A stretch of 64,000 bases of DNA from Actinomyces urinae (GTDB lineage: Bacteria > Actinomycetota > Actinomycetes > Actinomycetales > Actinomycetaceae): the NCBI RefSeq assembly GCF_900119695.1, contig NZ_LT632547.1:1178001-1242000 (forward strand), given 5' to 3'. A program made the translations under genes and the position numbers. Positions 46,282-54,818 of the stretch are shown here, piece by piece. Every line of letters starts with the position of its first letter. The stretch's first letter is position 1. The notes under the pieces were generated by a model, which was not told the origin of the DNA, made no database searches, and saw only the letters and a program-made list of their open reading frames with translations.

Positions 46282-46362
46282 GACCACGGGGTGCGCGAGA
46301 ACCCACTGAGGAACCCGCGCACCCGTGTGCGTCTCTCCTGCCGTTTTCATTGGAGACAAGCT

Positions 46363-48051
46363 ATGAGCATTCCACAGCTGCGTAAAGGTCGACAGCTCGA
46401 CATCCCCGTCGCCCTCATCACCACGGTGACAGTTATCGGGCTGATTCTCCTCCTGGGAATCCCCGTTGCCAAACTCATCGGTATCGGCGTGTCCGAACGC
46501 GGGCTGGCAGCTATCACCCAATCCTTCGGCGCCAACGTCGACACCCTGGTGAACACCCTGGTGCTGGGACTGTGCGTCGGAATTGTCGGAACCTTCATCG
46601 GATTCGTCACCGCATTCGCCCAAGTGTTCCTCACCTTCCCCGGGAAGAAGCTCCTGCACTGGGTGACCCTCCTGCCCACGATTTCCCCGCCCTTTGCGAC
46701 GGCCACCGCCATCATCACCCTGTTCGGTAAGCGCGGCATCATCACGTACGGAATCTTCGGCATCGAGAACAACATCTACGGCCTGGTGGGTCTGGTCATG
46801 GTGCTCTCCCTGACCTTCGCGCCCGTGGCCTACCTTAATATCCGCGGCATGATGGAAAACTTCGACAACTCCCTGTTCGAAGCATCCGCCACCCTCGGAG
46901 CGCAGCCGCTGAGTACCCTGGTGAAAGTCACCATCCCCATGGTGGTTCCCGCAATGCTGGCCTCCTTCCTTGTGCTTTTCGTTGAAGGCATCGCTGACCT
47001 GGCAAACCCCCTGGTACTGGGCGGTGACTTCCGAGTCCTGGCCAGTCAGATTTACTTTGCCGTCGCAGGAAGCGGTGACATCGCAAGTGCCGCAGGAATT
47101 GCCCTGGTGCTGCTCCTGCCCGCACTCACGGTGTTCGCCGTTCAGAAATACTGGTCGAACCGTAAGTCTGTGATCACCGTGACCGGTAAGCCCGTGGGCT
47201 CCCTCAAAGAGGTCACTGCGTCCAGCGTCAAGATCCCCATGCTCGTCCCCGTCTACGGGTGGATCGTCTTCGTCATCGTCGTCTACATGACGCTCTTCGT
47301 GGGAAGCTTCGTCAAGATCCTCGGCGTTGACAACACCTTCACGATGGAACACTTCTGGTACGTCCAGCGCCTGGGATCCTCCGCAATTGTCACAACGCTG
47401 TCGATGACCCTGGTCGCCGCTCCGATCGCAGCCGTCATGGCGCTGATTATTGCGTGGTTGGTCGTCCGCAAGTTCCCGAAGATCGGTAAAATCTTGGATT
47501 TCTGGGGCATGCTCGGTATAGCAATCCCCGGCACCGTCCTCGGTCTGGGATTCGCCCTGGCCTACTCCAACCCCACGTGGCTGTTCGGCAAACAGATTCT
47601 GCCCACTCTGGCAGGTGGCTTGGCCGTCGGAAGCGGCGCCATCGCCATCATCCTGGTCTACATTGCGCGCGCCATCCCCACCGGCCAGCAGGCCTGTATT
47701 TCCGCGCTCAAACAGATCAACCCGCAGGTGGAAGAAGCCGCGCGATCCCTGGGAGCCAGCCAGGTGTCCACCCTGGTGAAAGTGACACTTCCGCTGGTGC
47801 GTTCCGGCATCGTCACCGCCGTCACCTACGGCATCACCAAGTCCATGACCATGATCACCGCGATCATCTTCATTACGACGCCTCAAACCAAGGTGATGAC
47901 CTCCCAGATCTTGGACGAGGTTGATGCCGGGCGTTTCGGCCACGCCTTCGCCTACTGCACCCTCCTCATCGGCCTCGTGCTCATCATCTTGATGATCGCC
48001 AACCTTCTTGTTAACCGACTGAATAGCTCCACCAGGACGGTAGTGAAATGA
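46363..48051 (+). CDS. ABC transporter permease, two fused domains (FbpB/AfuB type)
   Basis: This protein of about 562 residues has roughly twelve membrane spans in two homologous halves. Each half has an EAA loop that contacts the ATPase: EASATLGAQPLSTLVKVTIP (about 185) and EAARSLGASQVSTLVKVTLP (about 460). The frame opens earlier, but ATG at 46363 follows GGAGACA and begins directly before the first span. One polypeptide thus forms the whole channel. It overlaps the ATPase start by 4 bases. Confidence 0.9.
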   Translation: MSIPQLRKGRQLDIPVALITTVTVIGLILLLGIPVAKLIGIGVSERGLAAITQSFGANVDTLVNTLVLGLCVGIVGTFIGFVTAFAQVFLTFPGKKLLHWVTLLPTISPPFATATAIITLFGKRGIITYGIFGIENNIYGLVGLVMVLSLTFAPVAYLNIRGMMENFDNSLFEASATLGAQPLSTLVKVTIPMVVPAMLASFLVLFVEGIADLANPLVLGGDFRVLASQIYFAVAGSGDIASAAGIALVLLLPALTVFAVQKYWSNRKSVITVTGKPVGSLKEVTASSVKIPMLVPVYGWIVFVIVVYMTLFVGSFVKILGVDNTFTMEHFWYVQRLGSSAIVTTLSMTLVAAPIAAVMALIIAWLVVRKFPKIGKILDFWGMLGIAIPGTVLGLGFALAYSNPTWLFGKQILPTLAGGLAVGSGAIAIILVYIARAIPTGQQACISALKQINPQVEEAARSLGASQVSTLVKVTLPLVRSGIVTAVTYGITKSMTMITAIIFITTPQTKVMTSQILDEVDAGRFGHAFAYCTLLIGLVLIILMIANLLVNRLNSSTRTVVK

Positions 48052-49181
48052 CGACTGAACACCACACGCAGGCAGGCGCACTCCAGCTGCGCTCTGTCAC
48101 CAAAATCTACGATGCCAAGCAGGGGCAGCTCCGAGCTGTTGACAGCATCAACCTCGACATTGAGGCCGGAAAATTCGTGACCTTCCTGGGACCGTCCGGC
48201 TGTGGGAAGACCACGACCCTGCGTATGATCGCCGGATTTGAGGACGTTACGGAAGGCGAAATCACCCTGGACGGTCAGTCCCTGGTGTCTGTCCCGCCCG
48301 AAAAGCGCCCCATGTCGATGGTGTTCCAGTCCTACGCGCTCTTCCCACACCTGACGGTGAAAGACAACGTGGGATTCGGTCTGAACTACCAGAAGCTCCC
48401 CGCCGCAGAACGTGAGCAGCGGATCGCTGACGGTCTGGCGCTCATGGGGATCGAACAGTACGCTCACCGCTACCCGCATCAGCTGTCCGGAGGCCAGCAG
48501 CAGCGCGTTGCCCTGGCGCGAGCACTCGTCATGGAACCGAAGATCATCCTCTTCGACGAACCCCTCTCGAACCTGGATGCGCGCCTGCGTCTGCGCATGC
48601 GTAGCGAAATCCGTGCACTCCAACAGCGTCTGGGACTTACCGCGATCTTCGTGACCCACGACCAGTCCGAGGCTCTCACCATGTCCGACATGATTGTGGT
48701 GATGAGCGCGGGCACCATCGAGCAGGTCGGGGAGCCGCGTGAAATCTACCATCGCCCGGTGAACCGCTTCGTGGCCTCCTTCATGGGAACTGCATCCTTC
48801 GTGGCCGGCACGGTCAGTGAGGTACGAGGCGACCGCTACCTGGTGGCCACCCCGCTGGGTGATCTGGACACCGCGGGAGTCCCCGGACTTGGTGTTGGCG
48901 ATCACGTGGAGTTGGTCGTCCGAGCAGAAAACACCGCGGTCGGCCTGGATGCATCCGGGAACGAGCAGGCAGGGGAGGGCAGAGACGTGGTTCTGGAAGC
49001 CACAGTGCGCTCCGCAGCCTTCGACGGCTCGGTCAACACCTACGTCCTGGACACCGCGGCGGGCACCCTCGAAGGCCATTCTCACGGCATGAATGAACTT
49101 CATGCTGCCGGAGAGAAGGTCACCTGTGTGATCTCCCGCGAGTCCCTGTGGGTGATTCCCGCGGATTCCTCGGAGAAATAA
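48048..49181 (+). CDS. ABC transporter ATP-binding protein, FbpC/PotA type
   Basis: This 377-residue ATPase has Walker A GPSGCGKTT, the Q-loop VFQSYALFPH, signature LSGGQQQR, Walker B IILFDEPLSNLD and the H-loop FVTHDQSEAL. A C-terminal TOBE domain (about 290-360) follows, as in CUT1/Fbp/Pot importers. The TOBE region is often regulatory. It is coupled by ATGA to the permease gene. Confidence 0.93.
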   Translation: MTTEHHTQAGALQLRSVTKIYDAKQGQLRAVDSINLDIEAGKFVTFLGPSGCGKTTTLRMIAGFEDVTEGEITLDGQSLVSVPPEKRPMSMVFQSYALFPHLTVKDNVGFGLNYQKLPAAEREQRIADGLALMGIEQYAHRYPHQLSGGQQQRVALARALVMEPKIILFDEPLSNLDARLRLRMRSEIRALQQRLGLTAIFVTHDQSEALTMSDMIVVMSAGTIEQVGEPREIYHRPVNRFVASFMGTASFVAGTVSEVRGDRYLVATPLGDLDTAGVPGLGVGDHVELVVRAENTAVGLDASGNEQAGEGRDVVLEATVRSAAFDGSVNTYVLDTAAGTLEGHSHGMNELHAAGEKVTCVISRESLWVIPADSSEK

Positions 49182-49193
49182 AAGGTCGGAACC

Positions 49194-49820
49194 ATGCGAC
49201 GCTTTTTTGATCGTGAGGATACGCGGTGGCGCCGAGGAAATGGTGCGCTCCACTTCTACCTCGCGCCCCCCGAGGATTCCCCCCTGTGGGACTTGGTGCG
49301 CGAGGCGGAAAAACCCCTGTCAGCGCTCCCGCAGATCGGTATCCAACCGCCGGAGTGCATCCACGTGACGGTGCAACGCCTCGATCTGTATCGAGACGAG
49401 ATCAGTGACGCCCAATGGGAGAAACTGCGCTCGCAGATGGATCGTCGCATGGCGCAGATCGACCCCTTCACGTTGACCTTCGCTCCGCCGGCCGTCCAGG
49501 AACGGGCAGTGGAAGTGATTTCCCCAGAGAACCCCTCATTTACGAGGCTGATCGACGCTGTGCGTGACAGCATCGTTGACGCGGGGCTGGGGGAGGCGCT
49601 CACGGATCCACCGTTTGGCCCCCATTTCAGCCTGGCCTATGCGGTTGCGGGGACGAGTAGCGAAGAGGATCGGGCGCTTGCTGATGCTCTTCACGCTCTG
49701 AAAACCGACAATTCGATGGAGTGCTCACAGATCGCTCTTGTCGAAGTCGATCAAGACCAAGAGGCCGGTATTTTTTCCTTCCGTCCCCTATATACTTGGA
49801 CGGTCGGAACCCCGCGCTGA
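49194..49820 (+). CDS. 2H phosphoesterase (2'-5' RNA ligase-like)
   Basis: This 208-residue protein carries two H-x-T/S-x motifs, HVTV (about 57-60) and HFSL (about 143-146), about 85 residues apart, which defines the 2H phosphoesterase superfamily. Members open cyclic phosphates or act on 2',5' bonds. No signal peptide is seen, so it acts in the cytoplasm. It lies 12 bases after the ATPase gene and before lacI, so it is likely co-expressed with the transporter and may process the imported compound. That role is inferred from position alone. Confidence 0.8.
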   Translation: MRRFFDREDTRWRRGNGALHFYLAPPEDSPLWDLVREAEKPLSALPQIGIQPPECIHVTVQRLDLYRDEISDAQWEKLRSQMDRRMAQIDPFTLTFAPPAVQERAVEVISPENPSFTRLIDAVRDSIVDAGLGEALTDPPFGPHFSLAYAVAGTSSEEDRALADALHALKTDNSMECSQIALVEVDQDQEAGIFSFRPLYTWTVGTPR

Positions 49821-49865
49821 CGTCGGGGAATACCCCACCACTCACTGAAAGGCGGATGTTCGAGG

Positions 49866-50876
49866 ATGCCCAGAAAGAAACGAGCCAGCATCATTGATGT
49901 GGCTCAAGAAGCGGGAGTGTCGCAGGCGACTGCCAGCCGCGCACTTTCTGGGCATCCCGCCGTCAGTTCCCAAGCGCGCGTCGCTGTGCGCCAAGCTGCC
50001 GCCCGCCTCGGATATGTGCGAAACCTCGGTGCTGCTGGGATCGCCAGTTCCAGCACCACCACTGTCGGCCTTTTGGTGCGCAACGTTGGACACAGCTTCT
50101 ATGGGAAAGTTGCAGAGGAACTCCAAGCGCACACCGACGAACTCGGGTTAGAACTGCTGATTACCGCTGGAGGTGACAGCAAAGAAGGCCAGATGCAGGC
50201 CATTAACAACCTCGTGGGACACGGGGTGGGCGTGGTTATCGTTGCTTCTGGTCGAGTATCGAACGAGGCCATGCAGTATGCGGCTTCCTTCGTCCCGCTC
50301 ATTACTATCGGCTGTGGGGAAACCCGCCCTGAATTTGATTCCGTGCGCATCGATCCCGCGTATGAAGCGATGCTGGCGCAAAAAGTTGTGGCCTATGGAC
50401 ACCGGAAAGTTGCTGTCACCGCCACCAGCCACCCCCTCGCGGCCACCCTGCATGCCCGTACCGCAACCTTCATTACCCAGCTGGTTGTCGACGGCGTCCA
50501 GCCACATATCGTGACGTCTCACAGCGACTACGGTGAGGATCTTTTCGACGGCATTGACCGGGCGATTGATGCCGGGTGTACTGCGGTCATTACGGGAAGT
50601 GATCTGATTGCGGTGAAAATTTTGGAACACTTGGCGTCGCGAGGGATTGCCTGCCCGGAGCAGGTGTCGGTGACGGGCTTTGACGCGACCGGTCCGTATT
50701 CTTCCCCGCTTTTGAACCTGACGACGGTTGCGCAACCGGTGCGTGAATTGGCGAGGCGGACCGTGCTGCTCGCGCAGGAACGCCTAGCCGGTTCCGAGGC
50801 GCGCAACGCCTCGATCCTGGTGCCCGGAGACTTCATCGAAGGAGGAACTCTGGGGCGCCTTCCTGAGGTCAAATAG
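49866..50876 (+). CDS. LacI-family transcriptional regulator
   Basis: This 336-residue repressor has an N-terminal helix-turn-helix (IIDVAQEAGVSQATASRALS) and hinge, then a periplasmic-binding-like sensor domain (about 60-330; VGLLVRNVGHSFYGKV, ITGSDLIAVKILEHLASRGI). Such sensors usually bind sugars, sugar phosphates or nucleosides. It is the last gene of the operon and probably represses it through the palindrome at 45166-45183, giving feedback control. The ATG at 49866 has AAAGGCGG, rather far upstream. Confidence 0.9.
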   Translation: MPRKKRASIIDVAQEAGVSQATASRALSGHPAVSSQARVAVRQAAARLGYVRNLGAAGIASSSTTTVGLLVRNVGHSFYGKVAEELQAHTDELGLELLITAGGDSKEGQMQAINNLVGHGVGVVIVASGRVSNEAMQYAASFVPLITIGCGETRPEFDSVRIDPAYEAMLAQKVVAYGHRKVAVTATSHPLAATLHARTATFITQLVVDGVQPHIVTSHSDYGEDLFDGIDRAIDAGCTAVITGSDLIAVKILEHLASRGIACPEQVSVTGFDATGPYSSPLLNLTTVAQPVRELARRTVLLAQERLAGSEARNASILVPGDFIEGGTLGRLPEVK

Positions 50877-50899
50877 GGATCTTTTCTCGTGAAAACGGA

Positions 50900-50941
50900 C
50901 TGTGGGTGGAGGGGATCTATAGCTTTCTCCTCCACCCACAG
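50900..50941. terminator. Bidirectional hairpin between lacI and the GH97 remnant
   Basis: CTGTGGGTGGAGG (50900-50912) pairs perfectly with CCTCCACCCACAG (50929-50941). Both flanking genes converge here. U-runs are short on both sides. Confidence 0.6.
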
Positions 50942-50947
50942 ACGTCG

Positions 50948-52078
50948 CTAGCGAACAATCACTCGATCAATATCAGGAGCCCATGGGGTGTTCCCTGAGA
51001 TGGTCACAGTATTTGTACCGGAGTGGAGTTCGACTGGAATATCAACGGTTCGGACGATTTCCCATCCGCTGGGCTGCCCGTCATTTCCTTTCCCGGAACG
51101 TGGAGGTGCCACCACAATATTGCGGTCGTTGACGCGTAGCAGGAAAGAGCAAGGATCTTCAGAGAGGTATCCGACTGACAGTGTGTAAATTCCTGCCCGG
51201 TCTACCGAGATATTCGGAAAAGTGATTGCGCCGTTACTTCCCAGATTTCCTACTTTGCGACCGCCTGAACAGCCGGGGCACGGGGAGATCGATGCCTGCC
51301 CGGAGCTATGAGACAACTCGGCTTCAAATAACGTTCCCGTGTGATCTTCGCAGGGGAGAGGAGTGCGAGAAATATGAATGCTGATACCGCCATGACGAAG
51401 CATGCGCAGATCAAGTGAGTCCCGTGAGGTTACTCGCTGGGTGCTGATAGTGAGAGCTCGACCATCGTTTATATCGCTGAAGATCGTTGCTGTGTATGTG
51501 GTGTTTTGATTTAGGAATGAGAGGGGAATCGAGAGGGAGCGAGCCTCGTCTGAGATTCCTCCGATGAACCACTCGTCAGCATTTCTTCGAGCGAAAACTG
51601 CGTAATCATCTGGGAAGCCAGCAAGAAGACGGCTTTCATCCCACACCGTTGGAAGTGCTCGTAGAAGGTGACGCCCAGGCCATGTTTCATAGGCTGCGGC
51701 TGAATCCGCTAAATGGAGCATGGCGGAGGAATAGACAATGCTCAAGGCGAGCTGGTGTGCAACCGTTGTTTTGAGTGTGGAATTCGAGAAAATAACAGGT
51801 GTTGCATCCATTTTGCCGATAATGTTGCGAGTGAATGGAAAGGTTGCATCATGAGTGGCTGTGGGTGGGCGACCGTACTTGTATTGTTCGCTTCCGAGCA
51901 CCGCTTCGCTGGTCACGATGTTCGGATATGTTCGGTTTTCTCCCCCAGGTTTGGTGCTCCCGTGGAAATTCACCACGAGCCGATGCTTGAGAGCGCTTTG
52001 AGCAATCCAGCCGTATAGCGTAAGAGTCTCGAGGCGATCAGATTGCATAAAATCAATCTTGAGTCCCGCTATTCCGCC
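50948..52078 (-). pseudogene. GH97 glycoside hydrolase, 5'-truncated, with C-terminal carbohydrate-binding domain
   Basis: The minus-strand frame starts abruptly inside a GH97 catalytic barrel at GIAGLKIDFMQSD, the usual nucleophile/metal region, and continues through VNFHGSTKPGGENRTYPN. The GH97 C-terminal beta domain follows, then a CBM35/CBM6-like domain (about the last 120 residues, ending NTPWAPDIDRVIVR). The N-terminal beta-sandwich and half of the barrel are missing, and upstream in frame there is a stop near 52128. The ATG at 52046-52048 is internal. Complete family members are alpha-glucosidases or alpha-galactosidases; this one should be inactive. Confidence 0.8.
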
Positions 52079-52261
52079 TGAAGCCAGCGAGGACGAGGTG
52101 GTTGAGGAAATCTCTGGGATGCTTGCCCTCTACCACGACGAGGAGGTTGAGCGCGCCTCACGCTGCCATGGCCACCAACAAAAGGTGATCGCGAGCCGGC
52201 ACGAGTTCGACACGTGCCCCGTGAACTCCACAACCACCCGGCCGAATAGGCCGGGTTTTTT
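52079..52261 (+). other. Unidentified remnant ending in a terminator
   Basis: Between the GH97 break and 52236 the sequence has high coding-like GC but no recognisable product on either strand. It ends in a strong rightward terminator, as if it were the 3' end of a lost rightward gene. It may mark the join of a deletion or insertion that cut GH97. Confidence 0.4.
52237..52261 (+). terminator. Rho-independent terminator
   Basis: CCCGGCC (52237-52243) and GGCCGGG (52249-52255) form a perfect 7-bp stem with a 5-base loop, followed by TTTTTT. It points rightward although no intact rightward gene precedes it. Confidence 0.85.
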
Positions 52262-52376
52262 GATGCCCAAGGTTGTCCGCGCGGTTGTCTATAACCGAAG
52301 CCGTTTGTGGGGCGCGATTTGGGAAACACTGCGGCGCTATGCAGCATATTCGTTCAGATTCTCTAACAAACACCAC

Positions 52377-52541
52377 TTATGCACAGATATATCCACACCT
52401 GGGGAAACTTACACATATGTAGTTTTCACAATGTAGTTCCTTGGAATCTCACACAGTTTACAATGCGCAAACAAAAATCGAGCCCGACCTGTGGAAAACC
52501 AGCAGGTCGGGTTCGAAATAGTTGTGGAAAGCTGTGTATAA
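52377..52541. promoter_or_regulatory. DnaA-box-like sites beside the rhomboid gene
   Basis: TTATGCACA at 52377-52385 and TTATACACA at 52533-52541 (reverse) match TTATNCACA; ATATCCACA at 52388-52396 is one base off. The stretch between is AT-rich and has no gene. Confidence 0.4.
52473..52511 (-). terminator. Rho-independent terminator of ppiA-rhomboid
   Basis: CCCGACCTG (52483-52491) pairs with CAGGTCGGG (52503-52511). On the minus strand the stem is followed by CTCGATTTTTGT. It lies about 30 bases after the rhomboid stop. Confidence 0.85.
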
Positions 52542-52542
52542 C

Positions 52543-53415
52543 TCAGCCGTATAACTGAATAAGCCCCCAGTAGATCCCGTAGTTCAAGGTCAACAGCGCT
52601 ACAAAAATCCCAATAGATGCCAACACGGTGGCGGTGGTTTGGCTCTTTTCAGTCTTTCCGGGCTTCGGTCTTGCCAGGCGAACCAAAATCCATGCAACCA
52701 GCGCGCCCGTGATCAAACCACCTAGATGGCCTTGCCACGAAACTCCAGACACTACGAATCCGTAAACCAGGTTCACGGCCAGCAAAACCACAATCGACGT
52801 TGTATCTGCGCCAGAGGCCTTTTGGAGCACGAAAATAGCTGCAAATAGACCAAACAGTGCGCCCGATGCGCCCACCGTTGCTCCCACTAGAGAAGTGGGA
52901 TCAACAAATCCCCACGTCAGCACAAACAGTGATCCACCCATTGCAGAAGCCGCGTACAGAACAAGGTAGCGCCCGGCCCCAAGGACCTGTTCCACGGGGT
53001 TACCAACGATGTAGAGCGTCAACATGTTCAAGCCCAAGTGCAAAAGCCCACCGTGCACGAGGGCAACCGTGAGTAGGCGCCACGGCTCGTGCATTGACCA
53101 GGCGGGCACATACATCAGCCAAACCTGGAGGGGCTTGTAAACCGTAGCAAGAAGCGAAACCGCTATGGTTATGCCAAGAATCCAAGTGGTGATGCTCTTG
53201 CCCTGCAAGCGATATGAAGGCCTGCGCACGCGGGCGCGCGTGCTACTACTCGCGCACTCGGGACAGATTGAACCTACTTCAGTGTGTATAGTGCAGTCCG
53301 AGCAGGTGCCCCTTCCGCACCGTTTACACGTGGAAATGGCGGGGAGGTTTGGGTGGCGAGGGCAGGCCACAGCGGGCTGTGACCTGCGTTCACCGTAGCG
53401 TGGTTGATCGCTCAC
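52543..53415 (-). CDS. Rhomboid intramembrane serine protease with N-terminal zinc ribbon
   Basis: This 290-residue protein begins with a Cys/His-rich zinc-binding segment (CPRHPNLPAISTCKRCGRG, then CSDC and CPEC). Six or seven spans follow, with the catalytic serine in GASGALFGL, a conserved HGGLLHLGLNML loop and the partner histidine in SWQGHLGGLITG. It cleaves membrane proteins within the bilayer; the substrate is unknown. The GTG start overlaps the ppiA stop (GTGA), so the two are translated together, as in many actinobacteria. Confidence 0.93.
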   Translation of the reverse strand: MSDQPRYGERRSQPAVACPRHPNLPAISTCKRCGRGTCSDCTIHTEVGSICPECASSSTRARVRRPSYRLQGKSITTWILGITIAVSLLATVYKPLQVWLMYVPAWSMHEPWRLLTVALVHGGLLHLGLNMLTLYIVGNPVEQVLGAGRYLVLYAASAMGGSLFVLTWGFVDPTSLVGATVGASGALFGLFAAIFVLQKASGADTTSIVVLLAVNLVYGFVVSGVSWQGHLGGLITGALVAWILVRLARPKPGKTEKSQTTATVLASIGIFVALLTLNYGIYWGLIQLYG

Positions 53416-53933
53416 TCTTCGATATCAATCGTTTCGATTACAACGTCCTCAACCGGCCTATCATTCATGCCCGTTGGGACTGCGGCAATCGCATCAACAA
53501 CCGCCTTAGATTCGTCGTCAATAACCTTGCCGAAGATCGTGTGGTTACCCTGCAGCCAGGTGGTTGGAGCAACGGTGATGAAGAACTGCGAGCCGTTTGT
53601 GCCGCGACCCATACGCTTGCCCGCGTTAGCCATTGCAAGTACGTACGGTTCGTTAAAGTTCAGCTCCGGGTGGATCTCGTCGTCAAAGTTGTAACCGGGG
53701 CCGCCAACGCCAATGCCAAGAGGGTCACCGCCCTGAATCATGAAGCCGGGAATAACGCGGTGGAAAACAACGCCGTCGTAAAGTGGTGCGTTGGTCTTTT
53801 CACCCGTTGCTGGGTGCGTCCACTCCCGCTCGCCTTGCGCAAGTTCCGCAAAGTTCTTCACTGTGATCGGTGCGTGGTTGGGGAAAAGTTCGATGGCGAT
53901 GTCGCCCTTATTCGTGTGAATTGTTGCTTTCAT
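53412..53933 (-). CDS. ppiA: Cyclophilin-type peptidyl-prolyl isomerase
   Basis: This 173-residue cytoplasmic cyclophilin has VVFHRVIPGFMIQGGDPLG, then LAMANAGKRMGRGTNGSQFF and the active-site arginine in FHRV. It speeds protein folding at Pro bonds. It has no signal peptide. Position after the gyrA/tRNA block matches Rv0009. Confidence 0.96.
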   Translation of the reverse strand: MKATIHTNKGDIAIELFPNHAPITVKNFAELAQGEREWTHPATGEKTNAPLYDGVVFHRVIPGFMIQGGDPLGIGVGGPGYNFDDEIHPELNFNEPYVLAMANAGKRMGRGTNGSQFFITVAPTTWLQGNHTIFGKVIDDESKAVVDAIAAVPTGMNDRPVEDVVIETIDIEE

Positions 53934-54083
53934 ACTGCGATTGTCGCAGATTTGTTTGGATATGTCTTTCTTGATCGTCCAAGATTCTCGGCCCGTTCAT
54001 CCTGCAATGCGCGCAGTTTCAGTGCAAAATGGAAGGGATAGTGTTTCGCTAACGCGAAGCTGATTCTCAACGTAACGGAGGAA

Positions 54084-54650
54084 ATGATGGGCAAGCTAGA
54101 CACTAAGAAGCTCCATCGTGAGGCCGATGCCGCAGCTGAGGCCGCGATGCGTCATGGCGAAGAGTTTGTAACAAAAGCGCAGAACCTGGCGCAAGAGGGC
54201 GCAGAATGGGTTGCTCCTCGCGCTCAGCACCTGTGGGATGAGACGGTTAAGGCAACCGCCCCGGTGCTAGAGGAAGCCGCAGATCGCGTTCGTCCCTACT
54301 TGGATGACGCTCAGGCTGTGGCCAGTGATTACGCCAAGCGCGGCGAGAAGGCTGCTCGTGCAGCCTCCGCCGCAGCGAAGAAGGACGGCACTATTGCAGA
54401 GCGCGTACAGCGCGCGGGTGAGGCCAGCCGCAAGGAGCTAACAAAGCCGAAGAAGTCCGTTGCCGGTACGGTAGCTAAGACGTTCGGGTGGGTACTGCTC
54501 GGTACCGCAGCAGCTGGCGTTGGCTACCTGCTTTGGCGTCGTTCCCAGCCGATCGAAGATCCTTGGGCAGAAGAGTACTGGGCGGACCTCGACACCGATG
54601 TTGACATCGTCGAAACCCCGGCAGAATCTGCTGAGGAAACCGAAGAGTAA
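54084..54650 (+). CDS. Helical single-span membrane protein, function unknown
   Basis: I do not recognise a characterised family. The 188-residue product starts with about 115 residues of Ala/Glu/Lys-rich amphipathic helix containing apolipoprotein-like repeats. A membrane span follows at about 130-150 (TFGWVLLGTAAAGVGYLLW), then an acidic tail with DPWAEEYWADL. Proteins with this layout occur in actinobacteria near ppiA/crgA. Tandem ATGs (54084, 54087) follow GGAGG. It is divergent from ppiA and has its own terminator. Confidence 0.75.
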   Translation: MMGKLDTKKLHREADAAAEAAMRHGEEFVTKAQNLAQEGAEWVAPRAQHLWDETVKATAPVLEEAADRVRPYLDDAQAVASDYAKRGEKAARAASAAAKKDGTIAERVQRAGEASRKELTKPKKSVAGTVAKTFGWVLLGTAAAGVGYLLWRRSQPIEDPWAEEYWADLDTDVDIVETPAESAEETEE

Positions 54651-54672
54651 GCCAAACTTAGCTTCTTCGATA

Positions 54673-54707
54673 AGGGAGGTTGAGGCCGCGAGCCTCGACC
54701 TCCCTTT
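54673..54707 (+). terminator. Rho-independent terminator
   Basis: A 14-bp stem (54673-54686 with 54692-54705, one G-U pair) ends in CCCTTTATATTT. It lies 23 bases after the preceding stop. Confidence 0.85.
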
Positions 54708-54779
54708 ATATTTCAAAGCTCTCGGCAGCTACAGCCTTACACCGGTAACAGCCGTGCTAGAACGGGCTTAGAAAACACA

Positions 54780-54808
54780 AAAATGGTGGGCAATCAGCCC
54801 ACCATTTT
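54780..54808 (-). terminator. Terminator after crgA
   Basis: AAAATGGTGGGC (54780-54791) pairs perfectly with GCCCACCATTTT (54797-54808). On the minus strand TTTTGTGTTTTC follows; it can work in both directions. Confidence 0.85.
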
Positions 54809-54818
54809 GAGTGAAACT

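Larger units (their letters stand above)
44938..52540. mobile_element. Accessory segment between tRNA-Ala and the rhomboid gene
   Basis: In relatives tRNA-Ala is followed closely by the ppiA/rhomboid/crgA region. Here about 7.6 kb lies between, with a transporter-phosphoesterase-LacI operon and a truncated GH97 gene. From 45229 to about 49850 the codons are visibly richer in C and G at third positions than in the flanks (for example ACC, GCC, CTC runs). No integrase, transposase or repeated tRNA end is seen, so the mode of entry is unknown and the borders are approximate. Confidence 0.5.

Noticed and set aside
45226-48081. 951-codon open frame on the minus strand across the transporter genes
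   Set aside because: It mirrors two well-supported rightward genes; long antisense frames arise from strong GC3 bias. The translation is rich in Gly, Asp and His and resembles no family.
47952-49253. 433-codon minus-strand frame over the ATPase gene
   Set aside because: Antisense shadow of the ABC ATPase, whose Walker, signature and H-loop motifs are all intact.
52059-52436. 125-codon plus-strand frame at the GH97 break
   Set aside because: It runs through a strong terminator and AT-rich non-coding DNA; its first part is only the reverse of the broken region.
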